Positions 16,855 to 26,224 of a stretch of DNA of 37,378 nt are shown one piece after another. The translations under genes and the position numbers were made by a program. Source of the DNA: an uncultured Ferrovum sp. GTDB lineage: Bacteria; Pseudomonadota; Gammaproteobacteria; Burkholderiales; Ferrovaceae. The stretch lies in assembly GCA_903863375.1 (NCBI GenBank), contig CAIPBT010000073.1, forward strand, positions 1 through 37,378. Reading direction: 5' to 3'. Each line of letters starts with the position of its first letter. Position 1 is the stretch's first letter. The notes beneath the pieces were generated by a model. That model made no database searches and was not told the origin of the DNA. It saw only the letters and a list, made by a program, of their open reading frames with translations.

Positions 16855-19172
16855 TAGGCGGCACGCACCCCGGATACCGCACGCAGGCTCTTCAGCGCCA
16901 GCGCCAGCTGGTCGCCGTGCGTGATCTCCAGACTGAACTGCATGTGCGCGCTGTCGCCCCGGCTCAGGGTATTGACCGCCGTCACATTGATCTTTTCCCG
17001 GGTAAAGGTCTCGCTGATGTCGCGCAGCAGGCCCTGGCGGTCCTGGGCTTCAACGGCCACGTCCACCGTGAAGCGGTCCTTGTCGGTATTGCCCCAGGCC
17101 GCCGGAATCAGCCGTTCACGCTGCTCGGCGCCCAGCACCTGCAGGCTGGCACAATCCTCACGGTGAATGGTAACGCCGTGCGTCCGGGTAACAAATCCAA
17201 CCACCGGCTCGGGGGGCACCGGATGGCAGCATTTGGCCAGCGTGCTCGCGATGTTGGTCACCCCCAATACGTGGATGGCCCCCCCATCGCGCGCCCCGGC
17301 CACACTGGTGCGGGTAAGCACGCGTTCCGGCGCGGTGGCCGGTTCCGCTGGCGCATGAGGATCAAGCGCCTGCTCCAGGGCACGTGCCGGCACTTCGCTG
17401 CGCGCGAGTGCCACCAGAAAATCGTCGGCATGGCCGTAGCCCAGGGTGTGCGCGACACGCTCGATGTTGGGCTGGCCACGGCCGGCACGCTGGATCGCCT
17501 TGTCGAGCAGGGCACGCCCGTGCGCGAGATCCTCTTCCTGGTTCTGCACCTTGAACCAGTGCCGCACCTTGGCCTGTGCCCGCGGGCTGTGCAGGAAACC
17601 CAGCTCGGGGTTGAGCCAGTCTCGCGATGGCCCGCCCTGTTTCGCCACCGTCACTTCGACGCGTTGACCACTCTCCAGCGGCTGGCTGAGCGACACGATG
17701 GCGCCGTCCACCCGGGCACCACGGCACCGATGCCCCAGATCGGTGTGCACATGGTAGGCAAAATCCACCGGGGTTGCGCCCTTCGGCAGATCGATCACCC
17801 GCCCCTGGGGCGTGAACACGTAGATCGTGTCATCCACCGGTCCGCCGGCCTGCGACGGCGTGACCTCGCGCCCCCATTCGAGCATCTGGCGCAGCCACAC
17901 GATCCGTTCGTCAAAGCGGCGATTGGCCGGACGCCCGCCCTCCTTGTACCGCCAGTGCGCCGCCACCCCCAGCTCTGATTCGCGGTGCATTTCGGTTGTG
18001 CGGATCTGTACCTCCAGCGCGCGCTGTTCCGGGCCGCGCACGGCGGTATGCAGCGAACGGTAGAAGTTGCCCTTCGGCTGGGCGATGTAATCGTCGAATT
18101 CGCCATCAATCGGCTGGTACCGGTCGTGCACCATGCCAAGCACGGCGTAGCATTCATCCACCGTGCCGACCACCACGCGCACGGCCCGCACATCCATCAG
18201 CTGGTCAAAGCTCAACCCTTTCTGGCGCATCTTTTTCCAGATGCTGTAGATGTGCTTGGGGCGCCCCTGCACCTCGGCCGGGATGCCAAGACCCGCCAGT
18301 TCGCCCCGCAGATCGGCAATCACCGCCTCGATCCAGCGCTCACGATCCGTGCGTCGCTCATCCAGCAGGCGCGCGATTTCCTTGTAGGTCGTCGGGTGCA
18401 GATACCGAAAAGACAGGTCTTCCAGTTCCCACTTGATCTGCCAGACGCCGATCCGATTGGCGAGTGGTGCGTGCAGGGCCAGGGTCTGGCGCGCCAGGCG
18501 TTCGCCATCTGCCGCTGGGTTGTGGGCGGCAGACCGCAGCAGGTCAAGACGTTCGGCCAGCAATACCACCACGGTGCGCACGTCCTGCGCCAGGGCCAGC
18601 ATCAGCTTGCGCACGGCTTCGGGGTCCGCCACCTCGGCATCGGCTGGCAATCCGCCGCCTTCCCCCGTTGCACGGCCAAATCCGACCAGCCGCTCCAGCA
18701 CACGGTCGCCCCGGTCGAGGTCCGCCAGCATGGCGCTGACGTCTTCCGGCAGGGTCTTGACCAGCGCCCCAAGGCGCAACCGGTCCCAGGGCTGGGCGCG
18801 CAGGAGCGCGACCGCGGGACAGGCCGGGTGGGCATGCAGGTCCACCAACATGCGCGCAACCCGCCAGGCCTGCGCCGACCGTTCTGTCGGGCTGGCGGGC
18901 AGGACGGAGGCCGGGGTGCCTGCTGGGGTGGCGATCTGGAGCGGGGCAGTGATCGGGTACGGGGGGGTGGCCGGCACCGGGGAATCGGTTGGCACCGGCG
19001 GCGTCGCCTGGGCGTGCGCCGTGGCATGGCCCGGAGTCGGCCCAAAGGTCGCGCGAAACCACTGTTCGGCCTGGGTCAGCAGCGCCCGGTCGCCTTCACT
19101 GAAATCGGTTCCGGCCGCCAGTCCACCACGGCCGTCGGGATCACCGTCATCCCTGTCTGATCGAGAAACCAT
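16845..19172 (-). CDS. relA: GTP pyrophosphokinase RelA, (p)ppGpp synthetase
   Basis: RelA makes (p)ppGpp on stalled ribosomes. The 775-residue protein has a degenerate N-terminal hydrolase domain without the HD metal motif. The synthetase domain follows, with RPKHIYSIWKKM, VRAVRVVV and EFDD (about residue 355), the EXDD signature of synthetase-only RelA. The nucleotide loop reads PKGNFYRSLHTAV, and EVQIRTTEMHRESELGVAAHW follows. A TGS domain (DDTIYVFTPQGRVIDLPKGA), a zinc-finger-like CC..H segment (AKCCHPVPPEPVVGF) and a terminal ACT domain complete it. A Pro/Ala/Thr-rich stretch around residues 45-95 is not typical of the family. ATG 19172 has GGAAG upstream; 19220 is an in-frame alternative. 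Confidence 0.96.
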   Translation of the reverse strand: MVSRSDRDDGDPDGRGGLAAGTDFSEGDRALLTQAEQWFRATFGPTPGHATAHAQATPPVPTDSPVPATPPYPITAPLQIATPAGTPASVLPASPTERSAQAWRVARMLVDLHAHPACPAVALLRAQPWDRLRLGALVKTLPEDVSAMLADLDRGDRVLERLVGFGRATGEGGGLPADAEVADPEAVRKLMLALAQDVRTVVVLLAERLDLLRSAAHNPAADGERLARQTLALHAPLANRIGVWQIKWELEDLSFRYLHPTTYKEIARLLDERRTDRERWIEAVIADLRGELAGLGIPAEVQGRPKHIYSIWKKMRQKGLSFDQLMDVRAVRVVVGTVDECYAVLGMVHDRYQPIDGEFDDYIAQPKGNFYRSLHTAVRGPEQRALEVQIRTTEMHRESELGVAAHWRYKEGGRPANRRFDERIVWLRQMLEWGREVTPSQAGGPVDDTIYVFTPQGRVIDLPKGATPVDFAYHVHTDLGHRCRGARVDGAIVSLSQPLESGQRVEVTVAKQGGPSRDWLNPELGFLHSPRAQAKVRHWFKVQNQEEDLAHGRALLDKAIQRAGRGQPNIERVAHTLGYGHADDFLVALARSEVPARALEQALDPHAPAEPATAPERVLTRTSVAGARDGGAIHVLGVTNIASTLAKCCHPVPPEPVVGFVTRTHGVTIHREDCASLQVLGAEQRERLIPAAWGNTDKDRFTVDVAVEAQDRQGLLRDISETFTREKINVTAVNTLSRGDSAHMQFSLEITHGDQLALALKSLRAVSGVRAAYRR

Positions 19173-19444
19173 GCCTGCTTCCGCGTGTGTGCCCACCGGG
19201 GCGCAGTCCGGAGCATACAACTGCCGACACGGAAACGTGTCACGCTATGGCAAATCGCCTTACCGGTGCACGAAGACCACCGGATTGCCACGCACCGCAC
19301 CAAAGTCGTGCACAAATCCCCTGCCGTGACTTCATGAAAACGAAATCCTGAATCCTATCATCTGCTTGCCCGAGCGGCATGGGGATTGCTTAATGGCTTA
19401 CGGACGTGCAGTCCGAAGCCTTTGCACAGGATAGACCACCAACA
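19173..19444. other. Divergent intergenic region between relA and the Anbu operon
   Basis: This 272-bp region is less GC-rich than its surroundings around 19320-19400 and must hold the promoters of both relA and the ATP-grasp operon. TATCAT near 19357-19362 could be a -10 element for the plus-strand operon, but no well-spaced -35 was found. An alternative GTG start at 19406 in frame with the ATP-grasp gene lies within it. Confidence 0.4.
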
Positions 19445-20887
19445 ATGACATCAGCCGCGGAGAGCCCGGTCTTGGCCTATGACGAACTCCACGGTGCCGA
19501 CGGCACCGTCCACCCCGCCTATCAAGCCTATGTGGAATGGCTCACCACCGTTCCCGCCGAAGTCCTGCAGAACAAGCGGGTGGAAGCCGACCTGCTGTTC
19601 CGGCGGCTGGGCATCACCTTTGCCGTTTACGGTGACGAAAGCGGCGTGGAACGCGCCATTCCCTTCGACATCATTCCGCGCATCCTGTCGGCGTCGGCCT
19701 GGCAGAAGGTCGCTACCGGCTGCGTGCAGCGGGTGAAGGCCCTGAACATGTTCCTGCACGACGTGTACCACGATCAGGAGATCATCCAGGCCGGCATCAT
19801 CCCGGCCGAACAGGTGCTGTCCAACCCGGCCTATCGTCCGGAGATGCAGGGCATTGACCTGCCAGGCCGCATCTATGCCCACGTGGCCGGCGTGGACGTG
19901 GTGAAGGTCAGCGACACCGAGTTCTATGTGCTGGAAGACAATCTGCGCACGCCGTCGGGGGTGTCCTACATGTTGGAGAACCGGCGCATGATGATGCGCC
20001 TGTTCCCGGAACTGTTCTCGCGCATCCAGGTGGCCCCGGTGGAGCACTACCCCGACCTGCTGCTGGAAAGCCTGCGGGCGATGTCACCGGTCCCGACCAG
20101 TGCACCGGTCACGGTGCTGCTCACGCCGGGCGCGTACAACAGCGCCTACTTCGAGCACGCTTTCCTGGCCCAGCAGATGGGCATCGAACTGGTCGAAGGC
20201 CAGGACCTGTTCGTACGCGATGCGGTGGTCTACATGCGCACCACCCAGGGCCCGCAGCGCGTGGACGTGATCTACCGCCGGCTGGACGACGACTTCCTCG
20301 ACCCGCTCGCCTTCCGCAAGGATTCGATGCTGGGGGTACCCGGACTGCTGGGTGCCTACAAAGCCGGCAACGTGACCCTGGCGAACGCCATCGGCACGGG
20401 CGTGGCGGATGACAAATCGACCTACGTCCACGTGCCGGACATGATCCGCTTCTATCTGGGCGAAGAGCCGATCCTGGCCAATGTGCCCACCTTCCGCCTG
20501 TCGCGCGCGGACGACCTGTGCTACGTGCTGGCCAACCTGCCAGAATTGGTGGTGAAGGAAGTGCACGGGTCGGGCGGCTACGGCATGCTGGTCGGGCCGA
20601 AGTCGACCCAGGCCGAAATCGAGGAATTCCGCCTGCGCATCCTGCAAAACCCGGACAACTACATCGCCCAGCCCACCCTGGCGCTGTCCACCTGCCCGAC
20701 ACTGGTGGCGGAGGGCATCGCGCCACGCCATGTTGACCTGCGCCCCTACGTGATCAGCGGCACCGACACCCGGGTTGTACCCGGTGGCCTTACCCGGGTG
20801 GCGCTGCGCGAGGGCTCGCTGGTGGTCAACTCGTCGCAGGGCGGCGGCACCAAGGACACCTGGATTCTGGAGGACGGCACATGCTGA
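19445..20887 (+). CDS. Circularly permuted type 2 ATP-grasp protein (COG2308 group)
   Basis: The 480-residue protein belongs to the circularly permuted ATP-grasp family, predicted to ligate a carboxylate to an amine using ATP. Recognisable segments are IPFDIIPRILSASAW, GCVQRVKALNMFLHDVYHDQ, EFYVLEDNLRTPSGVSYMLE (acidic metal/ATP residues), LLTPGAYNSAYFEHAFLA, VDVIYRRLDDDFLDP, VVKEVHGSGGYGMLVGP and DLRPYVISG, ending in SSQGGGTKDTW. Start ATG 19445 is preferred; a GTG at 19406 would add 13 residues. The gene ends in an ATGCTGA overlap with the alpha-E gene. The group always travels with alpha-E proteins, and together with Anbu and the transglutaminase it forms one operon. No substrate is established. 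Confidence 0.92.
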   Translation: MTSAAESPVLAYDELHGADGTVHPAYQAYVEWLTTVPAEVLQNKRVEADLLFRRLGITFAVYGDESGVERAIPFDIIPRILSASAWQKVATGCVQRVKALNMFLHDVYHDQEIIQAGIIPAEQVLSNPAYRPEMQGIDLPGRIYAHVAGVDVVKVSDTEFYVLEDNLRTPSGVSYMLENRRMMMRLFPELFSRIQVAPVEHYPDLLLESLRAMSPVPTSAPVTVLLTPGAYNSAYFEHAFLAQQMGIELVEGQDLFVRDAVVYMRTTQGPQRVDVIYRRLDDDFLDPLAFRKDSMLGVPGLLGAYKAGNVTLANAIGTGVADDKSTYVHVPDMIRFYLGEEPILANVPTFRLSRADDLCYVLANLPELVVKEVHGSGGYGMLVGPKSTQAEIEEFRLRILQNPDNYIAQPTLALSTCPTLVAEGIAPRHVDLRPYVISGTDTRVVPGGLTRVALREGSLVVNSSQGGGTKDTWILEDGTC

Positions 20888-21855
20888 GTCGCACGGGCGA
20901 ACACCTGTTCTGGATGGCGCGCCACATGGAGCGCGCCGAAAACACCGCACGCATGCTGGATGTGACTTACCGCATGCGTCTGCTGCCGGCCAGCATGAAC
21001 CAGCCGGTCGAACCGTGGGCGCAGGCGTGGGCGGTGCCACTGATCACCACCGGCATGGCAAAGGACTATTACGCCTGCTACGACGAACTCACCGCCGAGA
21101 CGGTGCTGGAATTTCTGGTCTGCAATCCCAACAACCCTTCCTCGATCGTCAACTGCCTGAAGGCGGCACGGGAAAACGCGCGTACCGTGCGCGGCGCGAT
21201 CACCAGCGAAATGTGGGAAAGCCTGAATTCCACCTGGATGGAATTCGGCAAGACCGGCCCGGAGGTGCTCGAGGCTGCCGCCATCGGACAGTTTTTCGAA
21301 ACGATCAAGCAACGCAGTCACATGTTCCGCGGCGTGACCGTTGGCACGGCCCTGCGTGACGAATCGTTCTTTTTCACCCGGCTGGGTACCTTCCTGGAGC
21401 GTGCTGACAACACGGCGCGCATCCTCGACGTGAAATACCACATCCTGCTGCCTTCGCCCCAGGACATCGGCGGCGCCCAGGATTATTACCAGTGGGGTTC
21501 GCTGCTGCGCTCGGTCAGCGCCTTCGAGGCCTACCGCAAGATCTACCGCGACACGATCAGTCCCCGCCGGGTGGCCGAACTGCTGGTGCTGCGCCGCGAC
21601 ATGCCGCGCTCGCTGCGCGCCTGCGCCGCAGAAATCTACAGCATGCTGCAGGTACTGGCCGGTACCACCGGCACGGAAGCCGAACGGCAGGCCGGTGAAC
21701 TGAATGCCCGCCTGCAGTTTGCCCGGATCGACGACGTGCTGGCCAACGGCCTGCATGAATACCTGCTCGATTTTCTGGAGCGGATCGGTGCGCTTGGCAT
21801 CGAAATCCATCACAGCTTCTTTGCCAGCCTCGACCCGGCCGAGCGCCTTGCGTAG
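20881..21855 (+). CDS. Alpha-E domain protein (DUF403, COG2307 group)
   Basis: The 324-residue all-helical protein opens with MLSRTGEHLFWMARHMERAE and NTARMLD, the diagnostic alpha-E start, and repeats the motif internally as FLERADNTARILD near residue 175. Other conserved patches are ENARTVRGAITSEMWESLN, the central YYQWGSLLRSVSAFEAYRK and RDMPRSLRACAAEI. The family has no demonstrated activity but is almost always encoded or fused with the circularly permuted ATP-grasp, suggesting a partner or peptide-binding role. It overlaps the ATP-grasp gene by 7 nt. The next gene follows after 56 nt. Confidence 0.92.
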   Translation: MLSRTGEHLFWMARHMERAENTARMLDVTYRMRLLPASMNQPVEPWAQAWAVPLITTGMAKDYYACYDELTAETVLEFLVCNPNNPSSIVNCLKAARENARTVRGAITSEMWESLNSTWMEFGKTGPEVLEAAAIGQFFETIKQRSHMFRGVTVGTALRDESFFFTRLGTFLERADNTARILDVKYHILLPSPQDIGGAQDYYQWGSLLRSVSAFEAYRKIYRDTISPRRVAELLVLRRDMPRSLRACAAEIYSMLQVLAGTTGTEAERQAGELNARLQFARIDDVLANGLHEYLLDFLERIGALGIEIHHSFFASLDPAERLA

Positions 21856-21911
21856 CCCCCTGGAGTCCATTACAGTGCCCAGTCATTCCTGCCTGACATC
21901 CACTCTCCCGC

Positions 21912-22670
21912 ATGACTTACTGCGTCGCCATCAATCTGGACGGGGGCCTGATCTTCGCCTCGGACTCGCGCACCAATGCGGGCGTCGACAACATCGCCAG
22001 CTTTTGCAAGATGCGCATGTTCGAGCAGGTGGGCAACCGTGCTCTGGTCACACTGACCTCGGGCAACCTGGCCATCAGCCAGGGCACCATCAATCATCTG
22101 ATGCAGAACGGTCGGGACGATTCCAAGCTCAACCTGTGGAACTGCCGCTCGATGTACGACGCAGCCAATCTGGTGGGCGACAGCCTGCGCGAAGTGCAGC
22201 GGCGGGACGGGCCTTATTTGATGCAGAAAAACATCGATGCCAGTTCGTGGTTCCTGATCGGTGGGCAGATCGCCGGCGAAGAGCCGCGCATGTTCATGGT
22301 GTACGCCGAGGGCAACTGCATCGAGGCGTCCCGCGACACGCCGTTCTTTCAGATCGGCGAAACCAAGTATGGCAAGCCGATCCTGGATCGCGTGATTTCT
22401 CCTTCGACCGGTTTACTGGAAGCAGCCAAATGCGTGATGGTGTCCTTCGATTCGACAATGCGCAGCAACATCTCGGTGGGACCGCCCATCGACCTGTGCG
22501 TGATTCCGCGCGACGAGCTGCGCGTCAGCCTGCATCGGCGCTTCCAGGAGGGCGACCCCTACATGCAGATGGTGCATCGCGAGTGGGGCGAGGGTCTGAA
22601 ACGGGCATTCGCGCAACTGCCCTCACCCGAGTGGGTGGATGATGGCCATCCGCGCAGCGCTCCACCATAA
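21912..22670 (+). CDS. Anbu, proteasome-type (HslV-like) Ntn peptidase
   Basis: The 252-residue protein is of the Anbu family (COG3484), distant relatives of HslV and proteasome beta subunits that form open helical or ring assemblies. The start is fixed by function: MTYCVAINLDGGLIFASDSR places a threonine at position 2, the expected nucleophile after Met removal. The following strand pattern, the DSR (Asp/Arg) and the KMRMF region (Lys) match the Ntn active site. SWFLIGGQIAGEEPRMFMVY is also family-typical. No clear Shine-Dalgarno site precedes the ATG. The gene lies third in the operon and its end overlaps the transglutaminase gene by 32 nt. The physiological substrate of Anbu is unknown, and proteolysis has been hard to show for the family. 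Confidence 0.93.
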   Translation: MTYCVAINLDGGLIFASDSRTNAGVDNIASFCKMRMFEQVGNRALVTLTSGNLAISQGTINHLMQNGRDDSKLNLWNCRSMYDAANLVGDSLREVQRRDGPYLMQKNIDASSWFLIGGQIAGEEPRMFMVYAEGNCIEASRDTPFFQIGETKYGKPILDRVISPSTGLLEAAKCVMVSFDSTMRSNISVGPPIDLCVIPRDELRVSLHRRFQEGDPYMQMVHREWGEGLKRAFAQLPSPEWVDDGHPRSAPP

Positions 22671-25600
22671 GACCGCCTATCACTTCGATCGCCCGGTCCA
22701 GGTTTTTCCGCACGAAATCCGGCTGCGGCCGGCAGGCCACACCCGCACACCGATTCCCAGCTACTCGCTGAAGGTCGAGCCGGCCAACCATTTCCTGAAC
22801 TGGCAGCAGGACGGATATGGCAACTGGATTGCCCGGGTGGTGTTTCCCGAAAAGACCACCGACCTGTCGATCACGGTCGACCTGCATGCCGACCTGACCG
22901 TGATCAACCCCTTCGATTTCTTCGTCGAAGAGTATGCCGACAAGTTTCCGTTCGCCTACCCCGAGGAACTGAGCACCGAACTGGCGCCCTTCCTCGAGCA
23001 GGAAGACGCTGGCCCGCTGCTCCAGGCGCTGGTGACAGCAACCCGCGCCGACCTGCCGGAAGAGGGAAAACGCACCGTCGACTTCCTGGTGGGCGTGAAC
23101 ACGCACCTGCAGTCGCTGGTGAAATACACCATCCGCCTGGAACCGGGCGTGCAGACGCCGGAAGAAACCTTGACCCGCGAGCTGGGTTCCTGTCGCGACA
23201 GCGCCTGGCTGCTGGTGCAGCTGATGCGCCACCTGGGATTGGCCGCCCGCTTTGTATCGGGGTATCTGGTCCAGCTGACCGCCGACCAGAAACCGCTGGA
23301 TGGCCCGGCAGGGCCGGCCAGCGACTTCACCGACCTGCACGCCTGGGCCGAGGTCTACATTCCGGGCGCGGGCTGGGTAGGCATGGATGCCACGTCCGGC
23401 CTGATGACTGCGGAGGGCCATGTGCCGCTCGCGGCGACTGCACACTACCGCTCGGCAGCCCCCGTGATCGGTGCCACCGGCAAGTGCGAGGTGGACTTCG
23501 AATTCGCGATGAACATCACCCGGGTGCTGGAAGACCCCCGGGTGACCAAGCCCTACACCGAAGACCAATGGGCGGCGATCGATGCCCTGGGCCGTCAGGT
23601 CGACAACGATCTGGCGCGCATGGACGTGCGCCTGACCCAAGGAGGCGAGCCCACGTTTGTCTCGGTAGACGACATGGAAGGGGCCGAGTGGAACATTGCA
23701 GCCCTAGGCCCACACAAGCGCCGTCTGGCGGGCGAGCTGCTGCACCGCCTGCGCGCCCGCTTTGGCCCGGGTGGCGTGCTGCATTACGGAATCGGCAAGT
23801 GGTATCCGGGCGAGCCCCTGCCACGCTGGGCACTGGATTGTTACTGGCGACGCGATTGCGAACCGCTCTGGCTGGATGACCGTCTGATCGCCGAAGACGC
23901 TCCCCGGGTGCAGACGCCACCCGCGGCGGCGCTGCGCTTCATGACCCTGTTGCTGGAGGAGCTGCGCCTGCCGCCGGGTCATGCGATCGAGGCGTGGGAA
24001 GATCCGCTGGTCGCGCTGAAGGAAGAGAGCCAGCTGCCCTTTGACCTCGACCTGACCACGGCCAAGCTCGAGGACGGTGACGAGCGCAAACGTCTGGTGC
24101 GGCTGCTCGAGCAGGGTGGCATCAAGCAGGTGGCAGGTTATGTGCTGCCGCTGCGGCCGGCCCCCCGGCTGTATGCTGCCGAGCCCACGCTATGGGAAAC
24201 CGGCCCCTGGACCACGCGCCGGCCGCGCCTCTACCTGCTGCCCGGCGACTCGCCGATTGGCTTGCGTCTGCCGCTGAAATCGCTGCCGCTGTATCGCGGT
24301 CCGGCCGGCGAACTGGCGTTCTTCCAGAGCGATCCGTTCGCACCACAGACCACCCTGCCCCCCTCCCTGCAGCCGTCTGACCGGCCTCTGCCAGCCAGTG
24401 CCGACCCCGCGCGGGCATCGTGGATGGCCTCGCGCCTGGGCCAGGCCAGCGGGGTGAACAGTGCCCTGACCGGCACCATGGATATCACACCCGCCACCTG
24501 GTCCAGCGCCGGTTCAGCCGGCCAGGAGGGTGGCGGCGACACCACAGCACCGGCAGGTGCCCAGCCCCTGTCACCACTGGCCAAGCGGACGTCGCGACCG
24601 GACCTGCTGCCAGGCCGGGTGGTGCCCCATGACTTCGTGATTGCCACCGCGCTCTGCGTGGAGGTGCGCGAAGGCACCCTGCACGTGTTCCTGCCCCCCC
24701 TGCCGTGCCTGGAAGACTGGGTCCGCCTCGTGCAGTGCGTGGAACTGACCGCCCGCCGCATGGAGCAGCCGGTACGCATTGAGGGCTACACCCCGCCCAA
24801 CGATCCCCGCCTGCGCAAGCTGTCGGTCACGCCCGACCCTGGCGTGATCGAGGTCAATGTGCAACCTGCTGCGGACTGGGATGAACTGTCGATGATCAGC
24901 ACCGGCCTGCACCACGACGCGCACCTGACGCGTTTGGCCACCGAGAAATTCATGCTGGACGGCCGTCATACCGGCACCGGCGGCGGCAACCACATCACGC
25001 TCGGCGGGCGCAGTCCGGCCGACAGTCCGCTGCTGCGCCGGCCGGACCTGCTGCGCAGCCTGCTCACTTACTGGCAGAACCATCCCGGCCTGTCCTACGT
25101 GTTCAGCGGCCAGTTCATCGGCCCCACCAGCCAGTCGCCGCGGGTGGATGAGGCACGCGACGACAACCTGCATGAACTGGAAATCGCCTTTGCCGAAATG
25201 GAGCGGATGGCGCCGACCGGACTGGGCTGTCCGCCCTGGATCACCGACCGTCTGCTGCGTCACCTGCTGACCGACCTGACCGGCAACACGCACCGCGCCG
25301 AATTCTCGATCGACAAGCTGTACTCCCCGGATGGCCCGACCGGGCGCCTCGGCATTCTCGAGTTCCGGGCCTTCGAGATGCCGCCGCATGCGCGCATGAG
25401 CCTGACCCAGATGCTGCTGCTGCGGGCCCTGGTGGCCACGTTCTGGAAGACGCCCTACCGGGCACCGCTGGTGCGCTGGAACACCGAACTGCACGACAAG
25501 TTCATGCTGCCGCATTTCGTTGCCCAGGACCTGAAGGATGTGCTGCGCGACCTGCGCGAAGCGGGGTATGCCTTCGACGACCGCTGGTTTGATCCATTCA

Positions 25601-26166
25601 TCGAGTTCCGCTTCCCGCGCTATGGCACGGCCACCTACGAGAACGTGACCATCGAGTTGCGCCAGGCCATCGAACCCTGGCACGTGCTGGGCGAGGAAAT
25701 GAGTGGATCGGGCACCGCTCGCTACGTCGACTCGTCGGTCGAACGGCTACAGCTGAAGGTCAGCAACATGGTCAGTGAACGCCATTGGGTGCGCTGCAAT
25801 GGCATGCCGGTGCCGCTGGTGCCCACCGGGGTGCGCGGCGAGTTCGTGGCCGGCGTGCGCTTCAAGGCCTGGAATCCGCCGTCCTCGCTGCACCCCACCA
25901 TCTATCCGCATGGCCCCCTGGTGTTCGATCTGGTGGATGGCTGGAATGAGCGCGCGCTGGGCGGCTGCACCTACCATGTGGCCCACCCCGGTGGGCTGAG
26001 CTACGACCAGTTCCCGGTGAATGCCAATACGGCAGAGGCGAGGCGCTTCGCCCGATTCCAGGCGCGCGGTCATACCCCGGGCCGGATCCCGGGCAAGGCA
26101 GTGCTGCGCGATCGTGACTTCCCCTGCACGCTCGACTTGCGCAGCACGCTGCGACCTGGTCGCTGA
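22639..26166 (+). CDS. Transglutaminase-like protein with DUF2126 domain
   Basis: This is an 1175-residue two-part protein. The N-terminal part (about 1-300) has a bacterial transglutaminase N domain and a transglutaminase core with candidate catalytic Cys in GSCRDSAWLLVQL (about 185), His in DLHAWAEVYIPGAGW (about 234) and Asp in GMDATSG (about 250). The remainder is the DUF2126 region, with RLTQGGEPTFVSVDD near 330, YTPPNDPRLRKLSVTPDPGV, TGTGGGNHITLGG, KLYSPDGPTGRLGILEFRAF, EMPPHARMSLTQ and EFRFPRYGTATYENVTIELR. Comparative-genomics work, as I recall, relates DUF2126 to COOH-NH2 ligases; activity is unproven. A less conserved Pro/Ser/Thr-rich segment lies around 580-650. MMAIR offers two adjacent Met starts. 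It is the last gene of the Anbu operon, translationally overlapping anbu. Confidence 0.9.
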   Translation: MMAIRAALHHKTAYHFDRPVQVFPHEIRLRPAGHTRTPIPSYSLKVEPANHFLNWQQDGYGNWIARVVFPEKTTDLSITVDLHADLTVINPFDFFVEEYADKFPFAYPEELSTELAPFLEQEDAGPLLQALVTATRADLPEEGKRTVDFLVGVNTHLQSLVKYTIRLEPGVQTPEETLTRELGSCRDSAWLLVQLMRHLGLAARFVSGYLVQLTADQKPLDGPAGPASDFTDLHAWAEVYIPGAGWVGMDATSGLMTAEGHVPLAATAHYRSAAPVIGATGKCEVDFEFAMNITRVLEDPRVTKPYTEDQWAAIDALGRQVDNDLARMDVRLTQGGEPTFVSVDDMEGAEWNIAALGPHKRRLAGELLHRLRARFGPGGVLHYGIGKWYPGEPLPRWALDCYWRRDCEPLWLDDRLIAEDAPRVQTPPAAALRFMTLLLEELRLPPGHAIEAWEDPLVALKEESQLPFDLDLTTAKLEDGDERKRLVRLLEQGGIKQVAGYVLPLRPAPRLYAAEPTLWETGPWTTRRPRLYLLPGDSPIGLRLPLKSLPLYRGPAGELAFFQSDPFAPQTTLPPSLQPSDRPLPASADPARASWMASRLGQASGVNSALTGTMDITPATWSSAGSAGQEGGGDTTAPAGAQPLSPLAKRTSRPDLLPGRVVPHDFVIATALCVEVREGTLHVFLPPLPCLEDWVRLVQCVELTARRMEQPVRIEGYTPPNDPRLRKLSVTPDPGVIEVNVQPAADWDELSMISTGLHHDAHLTRLATEKFMLDGRHTGTGGGNHITLGGRSPADSPLLRRPDLLRSLLTYWQNHPGLSYVFSGQFIGPTSQSPRVDEARDDNLHELEIAFAEMERMAPTGLGCPPWITDRLLRHLLTDLTGNTHRAEFSIDKLYSPDGPTGRLGILEFRAFEMPPHARMSLTQMLLLRALVATFWKTPYRAPLVRWNTELHDKFMLPHFVAQDLKDVLRDLREAGYAFDDRWFDPFIEFRFPRYGTATYENVTIELRQAIEPWHVLGEEMSGSGTARYVDSSVERLQLKVSNMVSERHWVRCNGMPVPLVPTGVRGEFVAGVRFKAWNPPSSLHPTIYPHGPLVFDLVDGWNERALGGCTYHVAHPGGLSYDQFPVNANTAEARRFARFQARGHTPGRIPGKAVLRDRDFPCTLDLRSTLRPGR

Positions 26167-26176
26167 TCTGGTCGTA

Positions 26177-26224
26177 GAGCCGGTCGGCGACCTGGGGGTT
26201 GAGCCGGTCGGCGACCTGGGGGTG
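26177..26224 (+). repeat. 24-bp direct tandem repeat downstream of the Anbu operon
   Basis: Two adjacent copies of a 24-bp unit beginning GAGCCGGTCGGCGACCTGGG (26177-26200 and 26201-26224) differ only in the last base. They sit in a 207-bp spacer between the transglutaminase stop and pabBC. Related GATCTGGTCGCAGCGCC-like pieces occur around 26164, 26236 and 26261, so the spacer is built of degenerate repeats. No gene was recognised here. Confidence 0.85.

Noticed and set aside
19406-19444. GTG start at 19406 for the ATP-grasp gene
   Set aside because: The extra 13 residues do not resemble the family N-terminus and the ATG at 19445 fits better, although neither has a strong ribosome-binding site.
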